Source: Scortum barcoo (lineage: Eukaryota; Chordata; Actinopteri; Centrarchiformes; Terapontidae). Taken from it: 64,000 bases of DNA. The position numbers and the translations under genes are program-made. This document shows, piece by piece, positions 1-12,264 of this stretch. Where the stretch lies: the NCBI GenBank assembly GCA_023238725.1, contig CM041547.1, positions 18,547,144 to 18,611,143 on the forward strand, in the 5' to 3' direction. The first letter of the stretch is position 1; each line of letters starts with the position of its first letter. The notes under the pieces were generated by a model. That model was not told the origin of the DNA, did not search any database, and was given only the letters and a program-made list of their open reading frames with translations.

Positions 1-234
1 AAATGGATAGCTAAGTAGCAGATAAAGGTTGAAATAGTTAGCTACAAGTTATGAATAAAAGGTTTAAATAGCTATCTAGAGTTTAAAGTGCTGGGTAAAT
101 GTTCAAACTGCAAAAAATAATAGATAAACAGATTAAATATAAAGTAGCTATATAAAGGCTGAAATAGACAGAATAATAGAAACATAACTTAATATAACAT
201 AACTTTTTTTTCTTGATGCATCCAGATAAAGGAT

Positions 235-1548
235 ACTGACAATGACCAGGATGGTACAGAGGGTGCAGCAGGTCGCCCTGGCCGGCCCAACGTAGCACCG
301 GTCCTGAGACGGCTGAGCCCGATATGTTAGAAACAGCTGCACCCAGAAGTAGGCCAGGCCAAGGAAGAAAGCCAGGAGCGCTCCCAAAAGGTGAATTTTC
401 ATCAAGACTGATTGCTAAGGGGCAAAGGCAGATGGGGATTTTAGTGACACAGATGAGAAATAAAATATAAAAGTCTATCTATCTAGTATATCTATCTATT
501 ATTTCATTATTATCTACTTATTTTCTTAAGTTGTCACCTGGAAGTTGCCAATGATGGAGATTCCTACAGAAGACAAGAATCCCAAAACAATGCTGAATAT
601 GTTGGCTTTTCCATGGTTACCAAAATCCTTAACCTGCTGGAAACGGATCACCACAATAAACAGGGCTGAGAGGAACAGAGACGGTGAGAGGAGAGGGCAA
701 GAGATGTGAAGGTGGATGATAAGTCCATTTAATATATAATAAGAAATCAACTCTGAACAGGTCAGTCTGCAAACACCAACATGCAGCTGATACTGACAGA
801 GGACTGCTGAAAACACTGTTTCCTGTAGCAAGCAATTCCTTAATCAGTCTATAGTGTGAGAGATTAAACAAATCAAACATTAATTAAAAATAAAATAAAC
901 AGATCTAAGGTGTAAAAAGTACAGCCCTGATAAAAATATATTAAAATAATGCCAAAGCAGGTTTACCAAGACTACTAGAGCAAATGATGGAAGAGTGCAA
1001 ACAAGTCTCAGTCTGTCATTACCTAAAACAGAGCAGATGTTGCAGATCTGGGCGAAGAGACAGCTCTGAGGGTTGTAAGTGCCACACTGACTAATGATTA
1101 AGAGAACAGAACCAGTTTCATCCAACATGAACTTGTTAACAATTAACAATGACCAGGCTTCATATTTTTGAGGTGTCTGTTAGCCAACAGGGATGCCGAG
1201 TTCACTTTAAACTTATTCTTCATCTCTCAGGACAGAGAGGAGTCACACCGACCTGATGTAAGGGAATCCCTCTGTGAGGTTAACCGATCCATTTGACACG
1301 GCTACGGCAAACCTGATGGAACAAAACAAAAGAGCCATATTGTGATTCATTTCATAAGTGATATGAAAAGTTTTTGCTTGCATCCTAAACGCACAGCAGG
1401 ATAAACAATAATGTCATCATTTTTTTCTTACATTTGTATGGAAACATTCAAGACGGTAGGATCAATTATCAGAGCAGACTTTTGATCAGAGGAAAACTAG
1501 ACAGTTCATTAAAGCAACCACCTCGTCAGGTAATAGACTCCAGAGGTT

Positions 1549-1599
<51 letters not shown>

Positions 1600-4493
1600 T
1601 GTTATGCCGCTTGAAAATGTGTTTTCTACCTTGTCTCTGCAGTTCAGTGTATTGAGATGGCGAAGACGCTAATTAGTTTATGCTAGGCTGAGTTGCTTTA
1701 TGTTTTACTTCCTGCTGGTTGTTTTTACTAGCTTGTTTGTGTTTATCATATAAGCTTCAGAGCTAAGGTAGCTGAGTCATATTATTTATTCAGATACTGT
1801 GTGTTTGGTTTGATTAATAATAAAGACATCTCATTATACTGTATTAGAGTTTCACAAAATTCCCAGTAAACTTCATGGAAGTGAATCAGCTGTGTCCTGG
1901 AGTTTCTTGGGAGTGTTTAAGCTGAATGGAACATAGCCCATGACAGTGAAAAGACGGCAACACAGCTAACGAGGGACACAAGGATTGCCATCATATGGAG
2001 CAACTCAATATCAAGAGATAAGCGGCTAACACCACAGCTTCCAGACAGAAATTGCACCCCGCCATAGACCAAGATCAACTTCTTAGCGTAGGAGGCCGGA
2101 TTTGACAGTCAGGTCTGAGCACGAACGAAACTCACACCATCATCATTCCTGGCCGGCATCATCTCGGAACCCTGCTTGTGTCTCATTATCACGAAGCAGT
2201 GAAACACCAAGGAAGACATCTGACTGAAGGTGCCATTCGAATAGCAGGGTTCTGGCTGGTGGGAGCTAAACGCTGTATCAGCAGTTTCTTTCACCTACGT
2301 ACGTGTCGATGTCTTTGGACCATGGGACATCGTCTCACACCGCACTAGAGGAGGAGTCTCCAACTCTAAACGATGGGCTGTGATGTTCTCATATATGTGT
2401 TCAAGGGCAGTTCACATCGAGGTGATTGAGGCAATGAGTTCCAGCAGCTTTATCAATGCCTTGAAGAGGTCCTTTGCAGTCAGGGGCCCCGCAAAGCAGA
2501 TCCGCTCTGACTGCAGAACTAACTTCATTGGTGTCTTCCGTGAGCTGGAGATGGACAAGACGAATCCAGGCTTCAACAGTTGTGGAAAAATACCTGGACA
2601 CTCAGAGCTGCACCTGGGGTGTTTAACCTTCCCCTACGCGTCTCATATGGGTGGCGCGTGGGAACAAATGATCAGCATTGCCCACTGTATTTTGGACAGC
2701 ATGCTGCTTGAGCAAAGGAAGTCTCACCTGACACATGAGGTTCTGATTACACTCAGGGCTGGGGTAGCTGCAATCATGAATGCTAGGCCGCTCATCCCAG
2801 TGTCATCAGATCCGTAATCGGCTCTCATCCTCACCCCAGCAATGCTCCTGACCCTCAAGACAGGCTCTACACCTGCTCCTCTGTCAGGCAGCTTTGAGGA
2901 GGCGGATCTCATCAGAGAGGAGTGGAAGCGGGTTCTGGGCCTAGTAGACATGTTTTGGAACAGGTGGAAACATGAATACCTCAAAACATTGCAGCTTCGG
3001 CACAAGTGGTAAGGAAAACAGCCGAGCCTCCAGGAAAGGGACATAGTTCTCTGGAAAGACAATCAGGCAAAGATAAATCAATGGCCCATGGGCATCATCA
3101 TAAAAACCTTTCCAGGAGAAGATGGATTGGTTCGGAAAGTTGAAGCAGAAGTCGTCAAGGATGGAACCAGGAAGACTTTCTCTCGACCCATTACAGAAGT
3201 GGCTCTGCTTCTTTCTCCAAAGACTGATTCTGTTCAGTAATGTGGGCAAGCGGGGAGTGTTATGCCGCTTGAAAATGTGTTTTCTACCTTGTCTCAGCAG
3301 TTCAGTGTGGTTTGTTTATCTTTGTAACTATAGTAACGTAGTACTAGTGCATGTTGGGAATCAGGAAGTAAAATTGCCATGCAGTGATCAGCTATGGTCA
3401 TGTGTGAGCTCTACCAGTCATCAGCTTCTAAGTTGATCGCCTTTCTTTCTCTCTTTTTGCTAAGGCAACGTCTGTAAGTATTTCTCATCATGTAACATTA
3501 AGTTCATCGCTTATTTTTAATTTTTGTAAGATTATTGAGATGGCGAAGACGCTAATTAGTTTATGGTAGGCTGAGTTAGCTTGATGTTTTACATCCGCTG
3601 GTTGTTTTTACTAGCTTGTTTGTGTTTATCATATAAGTTTAGAGCTAAGGTAGCTGAGTTGTATTATTTATTCAGATACTGTGTGTTTGGTTTGATTAAT
3701 AATAAAGACATCTCATTATACTGTATTACAGTTTCACAAAATTCCCAGTAAACTTCATGGAAGTTAATCAGCTGTGTCCTGGAGTTTCTTGGGAGTGTTT
3801 AAGCTGAATGGAACATAGCCCATGACAATAATAATAATAATAATAATAATAACAATAATAATAATAAGATGAAGATGAAGAAGAAGAAAAAGAAGAAGAA
3901 AATGGCATCTCTTTTATCTTTTGTACCGTTGTATTGTGTTTCACTTAAACTATGCTCTTGAGTCGGGTGTAGGTATTATTTTTTATCTGATTGTCATTTT
4001 TGACTTGCTCATGCTAACTCACTGTGAAAATAAATTGCACCGAGTTTCTGTACCTAGCAGGACAATAATATCAGGTAAAAAGACTACGGAGGATACGGGG
4101 TAACAGTCTCGATATTGCAATAAAATTACTTACAGCATCATTATTTGGAATTTATAGTAAAGTTATAAAACAAATATTATTGTAAATTGGTTACGAAATT
4201 TAGATAAGTCAGTATACATATTTTTTTTTTTTTGCCAGAGTGTTACTGCAGCAGTAAATACTTTTCTGTTCGCTGTGGACATCTCCATTTTCTACACTCG
4301 GTCACTCTCAGAACAGAGGAGCTTAATAAAGAACAATTTCTTTGTGATTCAGTTGTGACAAATGGACAATATGAGAAAATAACTAAACTCTATGGAACCA
4401 GCAAATGTTAATAAAGTAAAAACTCACACAGTCCAAATGCCCACAGTGCCAAAGACAGCCAGGTAGACAGGCAGCAAAGCCCACAAGCCACAT
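235..4493 (-). CDS. tmem150b: TMEM150B-like membrane protein (DRAM/Frag1 family), five exons, 3' end outside window
   Basis: Multi-pass membrane protein of the TMEM150/DRAM family, whose members act in autophagy-related membranes or at the cell surface. I place exons at about 4428-4493, 1253-1312, 1023-1090, 538-665 and about 235-414, all with GT-AG borders and compatible phases. Recognisable pieces in order are LPVYLAVFGTVGIWTV (TM1), FAVAVSNGSVNLTEGFPYIS, CGTYNPQSCLFAQICN, FIVVIRFQQVKDFG, GISIIGNFQ and GALLAFFLGLAYFWVQLFL. The last two match TMEM150B better than DRAM1, DRAM2 or TMEM150A as I remember them. The final exon lies before position 1, so the lower bound is approximate. In exon 1 the ATG at 4491-4493 is one base out of frame with the TM1 peptide (one surplus T near 4485-4486), so the start is unresolved. 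A BEL/Pao remnant fills most of intron 1. Confidence 0.82.
1551..1599. repeat. (AAT)n microsatellite
   Basis: About 49 bp of uninterrupted AAT/ATA trinucleotides directly abutting the 5' LTR of the BEL/Pao remnant. A matching ATA tract resumes on the other side at 3828, so the element appears to have inserted into this microsatellite. Confidence 0.95.
1600..3827 (+). mobile_element. Internally deleted BEL/Pao LTR retrotransposon remnant
   Basis: Two direct LTRs begin TGTTATGCCGCTTG and end CCCATGACA: the 5' copy at 1600-1945 (346 bp) and the 3' copy at 3258-3827 (570 bp). The 5' copy lacks about 224 bp present in the 3' copy. A purine run (3248-3257) precedes the 3' LTR. Only integrase-type coding sequence remains between them, so gag, protease, reverse transcriptase and RNase H are gone. 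It sits on the strand opposite to its host gene, inside intron 1 of tmem150b, and is flanked by ATA repeats, so the target duplication cannot be defined exactly. It is dead: stops break the only coding region. Confidence 0.85.
2120..3240 (+). pseudogene. BEL/Pao integrase remnant (zinc finger, catalytic core, C-terminal DUF5641-like region)
   Basis: From 2380 to 3240 one frame reads as BEL/Pao integrase. It contains SRAVHIEVIEAMSSSSF, SDCRTNF (normally SDNGTNF), HMGGAWEQMI and then a C-terminal region with FWNRWKHEYLKTLQLRHKW and FPGEDGLVRKV. In-frame stops fall at 2815-2817 and 3010-3012. Upstream, about 2120-2300, a His/Cys-rich stretch in another frame resembles the integrase zinc-binding region, so at least one frameshift is also present. 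The family call rests on remembered motifs of Pao-type integrases. It is non-functional. Confidence 0.78.
3828..3905. repeat. (ATA)n followed by GA-rich low-complexity tract
   Basis: ATA trinucleotides with one interruption run to about 3868, followed by an AAG/GAA-rich purine stretch. It continues the microsatellite into which the BEL/Pao element inserted. Confidence 0.9.
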
Positions 4494-5153
4494 GTTGTAG
4501 TCCAGCTGCTGCTGCTCGGTTCATATCGAGGGAAAGGGAACCGCTGGCTCACTTTGTTCCCTACCCTGACAATTATCAGATGGCATGGTGGTACCGTACA
4601 CTGTGAGGTACGGTATCATGACTGTTTCCATTTACAGGGCTGGGCTGGACTTTGAGCCGATGCTTTTTTAGATTTACAACCTCTTGTACAAGTTCCACCC
4701 AATTCTAACAACATGTTTCCTCTCTGCTGCACATGACCTTTTCCTTTCCCTTAACTGAAAAACAAATCGCAGAGCCGAAACGCTCTAAACAGGATCCTGA
4801 AATTCCGAACGGTTTAAATCATAATGAGTGGAACGCAGTCACAACAACCATATTCAGGAATGGTCCTAAATGTTATGTAATAAAGTGTTGGATTAATAAT
4901 TCACTTAAGTATTAAATTACCTTGATTATATTAACGACGCAGGCTGTTAACACCTTGAAGGCACATGTGACCTTTGGTTCATGCTGATACAGGTGGTAGA
5001 AATATTACTACCATAATTTATTACCACAGTATTATTAATCACGGTTTATTTGAGCTATAAAAAAACATCCATTCATTAATCTTTTTTTTTTTTATGATTG
5101 CAGCAGGCTGAAAAGAAAACACTGCGCAAGAGAAATTCATTCAGTGCTTGTTC
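4494..5153. other. Spacer between tmem150b 5' end and adsl 3' end
   Basis: No convincing coding frame. It should contain the tmem150b promoter (minus strand) and the end of the adsl transcript. The rest is AT-rich with short A and T runs near 5060-5095. I see no RNA gene. Confidence 0.5.
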
Positions 5154-5159
5154 TTTATT
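5154..5159 (-). promoter_or_regulatory. Likely poly(A) signal of adsl
   Basis: AATAAA on the minus strand, 73 bp beyond the adsl stop codon, with the last exon reading straight into it. The position fits a short 3' UTR. Confidence 0.65.
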
Positions 5160-5231
5160 GAGACCACACACCACGATGAGGTATCATTCTCCTGGCTTGT
5201 GTGTGAGTCCCTGCATCAGTGTGGATGTGTG

Positions 5232-8200
5232 TCAGAGCTCCAGCTCAATCTTGACATCCATTTTGGCCCTGTGCGGCTCCAGCAGGGGGCGCACTTCTTC
5301 AGACAGGAACCTGGCCACCTGGATGAGAGGACACAGCAGAGGGAAAGAAGAGAGAATATATTAGACACTTTTGGGAGCAACTTTAACCTCACTAACAAAG
5401 AAACTGAGCTAGCATGTTGTTACACATACATATGCTCATAGATAAACTCTGGTAATGGCAGAGGAACAGTCGGGATGACATCTAGAATAAATTTGAGGGA
5501 CAGCTTGTGTTGTACCTGCTGGGGAGCCCGACCGATAAAGGTCTTGGGGTCCAGTATGGCATCCAGCTGCCCCAAAATGGGGGCGAAATAGGGGTCTCGC
5601 TGGACTCTGGCCAGCAGGTCGTTATCGCCACCCTCCTGTTTGACCACAGCTGCTGCCTCCTGGGATAGGACGCGGATCTTCTCGTGGCAGTCCTGGAGGA
5701 GCAGAGAGATGCGGTCACACAAGGTCGACAAAAAGTATGCTGTTGTTTCGCTACACGCCAACGCCGATACCTGTCTGTTGCCTCCGGCCTTCACCATGGC
5801 CATAATGATGTTCTCTGTGGCCATGAAGGGCAGCTCATGGCGGATGTGTCTCTCGATGACCTTGGGGTAGACTACCAGTCCCTCTGTGATGTTCTGCAGG
5901 GTGCTGAGGATGATGTCAGCGGTCAGGAAGGACTCGGGCAGGGAGATCCTCCTGGAGAGAGCGAGGGGAGGGGTTTGAATCAACGAGGGGAGGAGAGGTA
6001 GAGGCCTTTCCCTGATCCAGCACACTTCAGTGTTTCAGAATATCTCATAAACGGTGCGTGTTTGTGGGCCGGCTGACCTGTTAGCGCTGTCGTCCAGCGT
6101 CCTCTCCAGCCACTGGACCGAGGCCGTCTGCAGCGGGTCGGCCATCAGTGCCACCAGGTGTCGGGCCAAGCTACAGCACCGCTCTGCACGCATGGGGTTC
6201 CTCTTGTAGGGCATGGCACTGGAACCTGGAGGAGGAGGAGGATAACTTCATGACTTTGTGGATAATGCATGTTTGGCTTTCAGAATGCGATCCGGCTGCG
6301 AGCGAGCGTACCGATCTGCTCCTTCTCAAAAGGCTCCTCGATCTCCTTCATGTTGGCCAGCAGGCGGATGTCTGTGCAGATCTACAGCGAACAGACAGGT
6401 TGACGATGAGCTTCAACAAGCTAATGCAAAGATATAATGCTAATTTAAAAAGTCCACTTTACGAGCAGTTTTTTTTCAGAGCGCTTACAGGTCTCATTAA
6501 ACATCACAAGATGGCACCATTTCTCTGAGTGTCTGCAGCTTACCTTGTGAACGGTTGCTCCTAAACTGGCCAGGCTGGACAGACAGTCTATGTCCACCTT
6601 ACGGCTGTATGTCTGTCCAGTCACCAGGTAAGATCTGGGTGGCAAGAAAACAATTGTCTCCTTGTTAAATAGCACCACCCTCATTCTGGTTATGGCATTT
6701 AACAGTTTACACAATACCTTTGCTAAAAAACTCCATTTCAGCTCCATTTCTGTTGGTCTCCTGTTATTATAATAATCACATTTACTGGCTATTAAAAGGC
6801 AGGAAATTTAAATCTCTTACTTTTTGAAACCGGCCATATCAGTCACCATTCTGTCGAGCTCCTCGACCTGGTGAATAGTTAACTATTATATATATTTATT
6901 TAAATCCATCATGATACAAGAATTAAAAAAGACCATATCTGTCACTGCCAGTTTATTGATGACTTATACCTTGTCATGTTCCCCCTGAAAGAGCTGCAGG
7001 AAGCTGGCTTGGGTGCCGGTGGTCCCCTTGACCCCCCGGAAACGCAGGTCATCGCGGGCTCTCTGCAGGTTACGCATGTCCATGGTCAAGTCCTGCAGCC
7101 ACAGACATGCTCGCTTTCCCACCGTGGTCAGCTGGGCGGGCCTGTAGGCGGGACGGGAGAGTAGAGGAAAAAGGGGAAATGTGTCAACAATGTGTACTCT
7201 TCATCAGAAACTAATGAAGATGCAGGAAAACAAAGAAGACAATACGACCCTCAGAGAGGCGCAGCTGTATTCAGACTCACTGGTAGTGTGTGAAGCCAAG
7301 CGTGGGGAGGTCGGCATATTTCTCTGCAAAGTTTGCCAGTCGGTCAATGACTCTGGCCAGCTGTGGGGAAAAAGAACAGAGGGTTTTACCACTCTGTTAC
7401 TGCATAAAGCTCATGTGCAACTCATGGAAATATGCTGATTTCTGGTTTGTATTCTATGTGCGACAAAGTGACAAAGTACTGCAAAAACATTATTTCTACA
7501 TTGTTGACTCCTTACTGAACAGCTGAGGCTTGCAAAAGGACAAAATGAAAAAAAACAGCACTACTATTTTCACTATTTTCCAGTTTTAGAGATGCACAAC
7601 TGAATGGGCATGCGTGTTCTCTGGCAAACAGCTGAGCCTCACCTTAGGCAAGAGAATGTCAAATCCATCACGCAGCATAATCAGATCCTGAGGACAGAAA
7701 AACAAAACAAAAAAACAAAGAACATGAAAACCTTTAAAGAAAAGCACTCGGTAAGTGTAATTGTACTTACAGAATTCAAACATTATATTTTCTAGGTGGG
7801 AACTGTTATGTCAAGGGCAAGGTGGAAAGAAAATATTATATTATTCATCACGATGTAATCAAATGAATAATGGGGGCTACAGTGGTGTACATGATGCCGT
7901 CCATAATTACAGTATTGTCTCCCACGTAGCAGGAGGTGGCACCGAGGTGGATGATGGGAGCAGCGGTGGGGCAGCAGTGTGCGAAGGTGTGGACGTGAGC
8001 CATGACGTCGTGCCTGAGCTTGCGCTCCTCCTCAGCCGCCATGGCGAAGTCGATGTCCTTCTCGTGGCTCTCCATCTCCAGGATCTGGGCATCCGTGATG
8101 GGCAGACCCAAAGCCTGAGGAGGACAACGAAGACGGCGAAGAGAGGAGGGAAAGACAGATACGGTGACTGTGATTGACTTTGAGTTTGGTTACAATTGAG

Positions 8201-9299
8201 TGCGTTTTGACGAAACATTTTTAATACAAGATGCTATAAAGATTATTACACTGGCAATGCTCTATATTATTACGTATGTCTCTTAGACAGTCACTTCTTT
8301 CTGATCTACAGATTTTAGTCTTTCATATGGCAAATTGTAAAAGAAAGGCAATTGAAAAAACGTGTATTTCAAGGTTATCATAATGTAGTAAACCATGAGT
8401 GTGAATATCTTTCTGCAATCCTTCAATGGTAAATATTCTGTTAGGAGTACAGCTGAGACATCTGATTAATTGTTCAACATAGACACTATCTGCAACTATT
8501 TGCATAGCCAAACAATCACTTCAGCCATTTGTCAAGCAAAAGGATTTGCTCAGAGTCATATTATCCTTGGGTTTTGGACGAGCAAAAGACATCTGAAGAC
8601 GTCCACTTGGGCTCCAGAAAACTGCATAAAGAGAACGATTAATTACCAGGACAAAATGAAATTGTTAGTTGCAGCCAATCTGACCAAAGGTCACATGGTC
8701 ATTTGCAGCTGGTAATGTACGGTACATGTCTTTAGAGGATCGCATGTCCCTTTAAAATGGAGACGGACAGTCTGTTATTAGTTGTCCTTCGGTCTTTTCT
8801 ACAGTCCTGACAGGCATGTGCTCTCCTCGTGAGGAGGCGCTCAATATCCTGATTAGATTGGAGTTTTTTTTCCCCCTATGGGGATTGAGCAGTCATGGGA
8901 CTACAGAATGGGTTAATTGAGAAATTGAAGTACCTCTCTCATTCTATGTAACAACACAGTTTAGGCCCAGCGACGTCAAAACCCTGCTGTGTGAAAAGTC
9001 AGACTGTGTGCGGGCCGACAGCAAGCAAACAGTGATTCAACACAACAAGTGTTAATTAAAAGAAATTGAGAGAAAAACAGCAAAAAAAGGCTACAGAAGT
9101 TAGGCTGGGCTTGCTCTGGTGAAATGCCACCTCTCTGGGGGCCGTCTCCTGTTACTGAGACATTCTCTGCTATATATTCACCCACAAACCACCCATGCCT
9201 GACTCACTCAACACACACAACAGTGGCAGAGCAAAGCTGGAGAACATCTCAACATACTGGGAAAGAAGAAAAGATGGACTCTGATCATTTCTGATTGGA

Positions 9300-9342
<43 letters not shown>

Positions 9343-10509
9343 ACAGGTCATGTGTGATGCATGTGAGAGAGGGCCTGTCAACAGTTAACCTCCCGCTGCC
9401 CTCTGTACTATGAAAAAGGGGATTATGGGAATTGCAAAATTAGAGTTTGTGATGCCTGCAGAGTAATGTTCATGGATATCTGGTTAAACAAACGTTCACT
9501 TTATACCATCTTTTTGATAACTCTTGAGCTGCGTGTTAAACGTGGGCCAGGCAGACACACAGCTAAGTCACTGGGAGCTAAATGTCAAGATGTTTCAGGG
9601 GTTATTTTCTCAATAACTCCTGCAGCTATTTTGTGCCAGCCAGACCTCGTTCAATGCCACAAAAACTGATGACACCACAAATTTCCAAATGAAACTGAGA
9701 ACTCTAGAAGAAAATGTGCATAAAATGATGCACAAAACATAAAAAAACATTTTCATTTTCCTCTGTGACAGTAAGCTATCTATCTTTGGGTCGCAGACTA
9801 AGCGGAGCACTTGAGGACACCGTCTTGAACTTTGGGAAACGCTGATCGACACTTTTCACCATTTTCTGATGATGAAATGACCGAGAGATTAATCCATAAT
9901 GACAATATGGTAGTTGCAGCCCTACAGTCAATGTAAACAGACACTACTTGGTCAGCAGCTGTACATAACTCATATTTCCATTTTTAAAAGCTACATATTC
10001 CAGAAACTGATGGATGAAAAGAGGAAAACGTCACTGCATTCATAAATTAGGTGAAACAACACATTGACTCAAACAGACTTGAATTTTGTTTAAATACTTT
10101 TAAGAGTGCCTTAAAGTGTTTATTGTCATGCTTTATCCTTTATAAATCATATGTGTTTTTTATTATATGGTAGGCATGCCTCTGCTGGGCCCATAATGAG
10201 GGGGGGGTCCTCCTTCATACTATAATTAGAGCAGGGAACTTGATAGGGGTCGCAAACTTTAGTCCATGAGGCTTTTACAGATCACGTAAGAGAGGGATTT
10301 TAAAAAAAGGGTTGCATGGAAGAACAACAACAGCAAGTATCTGATCCATCTGCACTGTGTCAAACCTTCTCAGCCTTGGCGAGGTAGATCCACAGCTTCC
10401 TCCAGGTGGTGAATTTCTTCCTGTCACTGAAGTTGTAGGCCATTTCCTTGCTGGCGTACCTGGAAACCAGCGGGGAGCGGTACTTCAGGAACTCATCGGC
10501 TGCCTCCAT
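5232..10509 (-). CDS. adsl: Adenylosuccinate lyase, 12 coding exons
   Basis: Purine biosynthesis and purine nucleotide cycle enzyme. It cleaves SAICAR to AICAR and adenylosuccinate to AMP, each releasing fumarate, as a cytosolic homotetramer. Exons from 5' to 3': 10366-10509, 7911-8114, 7643-7687, 7281-7360, 6970-7141, 6821-6867, 6544-6634, 6312-6381, 6078-6225, 5771-5951, 5516-5692, 5232-5318. They sum to 1446 nt (481 residues; human about 484) with every junction in phase. Landmarks are RHDVMAHVHTFAHCC, HLGATSCYVGDNT, FTHYQPAQLTT, GVKGTTGTQASFLQLF and GSSAMPYKRNPMRAERCCSL. The last is the family signature loop with its catalytic serine. I chose MEAADEFLKYRSP as start because it matches the short N-terminus of the family; an upstream in-frame ATG has no such support. 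Intron 1 (about 2.25 kb) holds a TG microsatellite. The frame is intact. Confidence 0.96.
9302..9340. repeat. (TG)n microsatellite
   Basis: About 19 uninterrupted TG units in intron 1 of adsl. Confidence 0.97.
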
Positions 10510-12264
10510 GTTTGCAAGACGATACAAAAGAGAGAAGAAGGGGGGAAAAAGAAAACACACACAGGAGAGGTTTGCCCTTCACTCACACACACCAGCCTCT
10601 CAGAGTGGACTCCACTTTGCAGCAGCGCCTCACACTCTCACACACACACACACACACACACGCTGCAGCTTCTTCTACTTTTCTTTTGGAGGCAAACACC
10701 GATTGTGCGCATTACCGCCACCGACTGGAGAGGAGTGTGCGTCAGGTTGGCTATTTTCCAAAGCTGATCAGATTTCCTTAATCAAATTAGTTATGATACT
10801 GTGATATGGCGATACAGTCACTTTTTGGAGAATATCCATTATATCCCAGTTTACTTTGATCTTTCTGAGGTTTTCAATCAGCCGTCTTCTTCCTCTTGCT
10901 CACAGCTGTCACATCTGCCTGTATTAAGTTTACCTGTTTTTAAAGGTGTGCTGTTTAGTCCACATGGTGATGCCTTTACGGCTCTAAGTGTTGACGCACG
11001 ATGTGAGGTCTTTACATGACACTTGTGACGCTGCACGGCTCTTTAATCGTTTATAACGAAAAAAACAACTGCGACGTGAAGCTGTTAAAACAACATAAAG
11101 CGTGCGTCAAGAAACAAAATACAAAATGCTTCAACACGACTGTCACTTTCTTTCTTTTTTCTTTTTTTTTTTACTTTTTATTGGAGCCCTCTGTTTTACG
11201 TGATTTCCCCCGGGTCCCTGAATGTATCTCGCCATACAGCGTGCGTAATGAGCCTGTTTGGGAGCCAAGGATGAGCTCAGACATTCATCATGTTTTCTCT
11301 TTTTCATTTTTCTCTGAACCATCATCACGTGGTCGAGATGCATCCTCCTGAAACAAAAAGGGGAAGAAAAAAAACAACACGGTGGTGTGAACTCAATGCA
11401 ATTAGGTAACGTGCCAGGCATCCGCTATTTATAGGAGCTTTTATGTATTATGTAAGCTGTGGCTGCGTGTCTCCTACCAATATTTAAATGTATTCATGCA
11501 GTATACACCGTCCTCCTCCTCATAAAGCCCCACGATGCTTCTGTGTCTGCGGGCATCACATAAATAGTTGTGTTTGTGCATGATGCAGCAGCTGGGGAAT
11601 ACATCCAGCTGTAAACAGTGCTCTCTCTCTCTCCCCCCCTCTCTCTCTCTATCCATCTTTCTATCTGTCCTCCTGACTGCAGTCTGCATACAGTGCCACA
11701 CTGCTGCTGCTGCTGCTGGAGCAAGTGGGAGGAACAGCTTCCCCTGTTTTGCCTTAAAAAAATGACGAGACATCTTCCTGGAGCTGCTGCAGCAGGGGTG
11801 AATTTGGCTTCCAGTCTCTTGCATTGCACAATATTTCTCCTCTGCTTGGACATATAAATAAGACAAAAGAAGAAGCTGGAAGGCGAGGGGCAGCCACGGA
11901 GGAGAGGACGGGAAAGAGCCATAGCAGGGTGAGGGGGTGTGGAAGATAATAGATTACACAGAAAAAAAGAAAAGAAAAGAAGGAGGGGTGGGGGGGTGAA
12001 GTTGAATGGCAGTGGAGGTATGAGGAGAGAGAGGCAGGCAGGGGTAGGAACAGGAAGAGAGGAGACAGAGTGAGTAACACTGCAGTAGAATGAGGGTAAG
12101 AGTGAAAGAGCGAGCCGAGAAGCATTCGAGCTGCCAGCCTTTCGCACGCCGCCTGGGATCCGTCGCTTTCTAAAGAGGAGCAAGGAGAGGAATCCACCGT
12201 GGAGGCGAGAAGGAGAAGGAGGAGGGGGGCAGAGGAGGAGGAAGCCAGAGGTTCAACACACAAG
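10510..12264. other. Divergent spacer between adsl and the GIMAP-like gene
   Basis: Both genes point away from this 1.7-kb stretch, so it should hold both promoters. It contains an AC microsatellite (10638-10661), a T/C run near 11150-11175, a CT run near 11621-11650, a CTG/CAG cluster near 11700-11720 and a GA-rich region before the GIMAP-like start. Several long open frames here are serine, proline or leucine low-complexity and I do not believe them. Confidence 0.5.
10638..10661. repeat. (CA)n microsatellite
   Basis: Twelve CA units upstream of the adsl start. Confidence 0.95.

Noticed and set aside
2380..2817. Host gene in tmem150b intron 1
   Set aside because: The frame is a retroelement integrase between two LTRs with in-frame stops.
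5098..5441. Plus-strand open frames over the adsl 3' end
   Set aside because: They are antisense to adsl exons 11-12 and their 3' UTR and show no homology.
11494..12183. 229-codon open frame on the minus strand upstream of the GIMAP-like gene
   Set aside because: Composition is runs of Leu, Ser, Pro and Phe from CT/GA-rich low-complexity DNA. No domain, no splice support, and overlapping long frames on both strands show the same bias.
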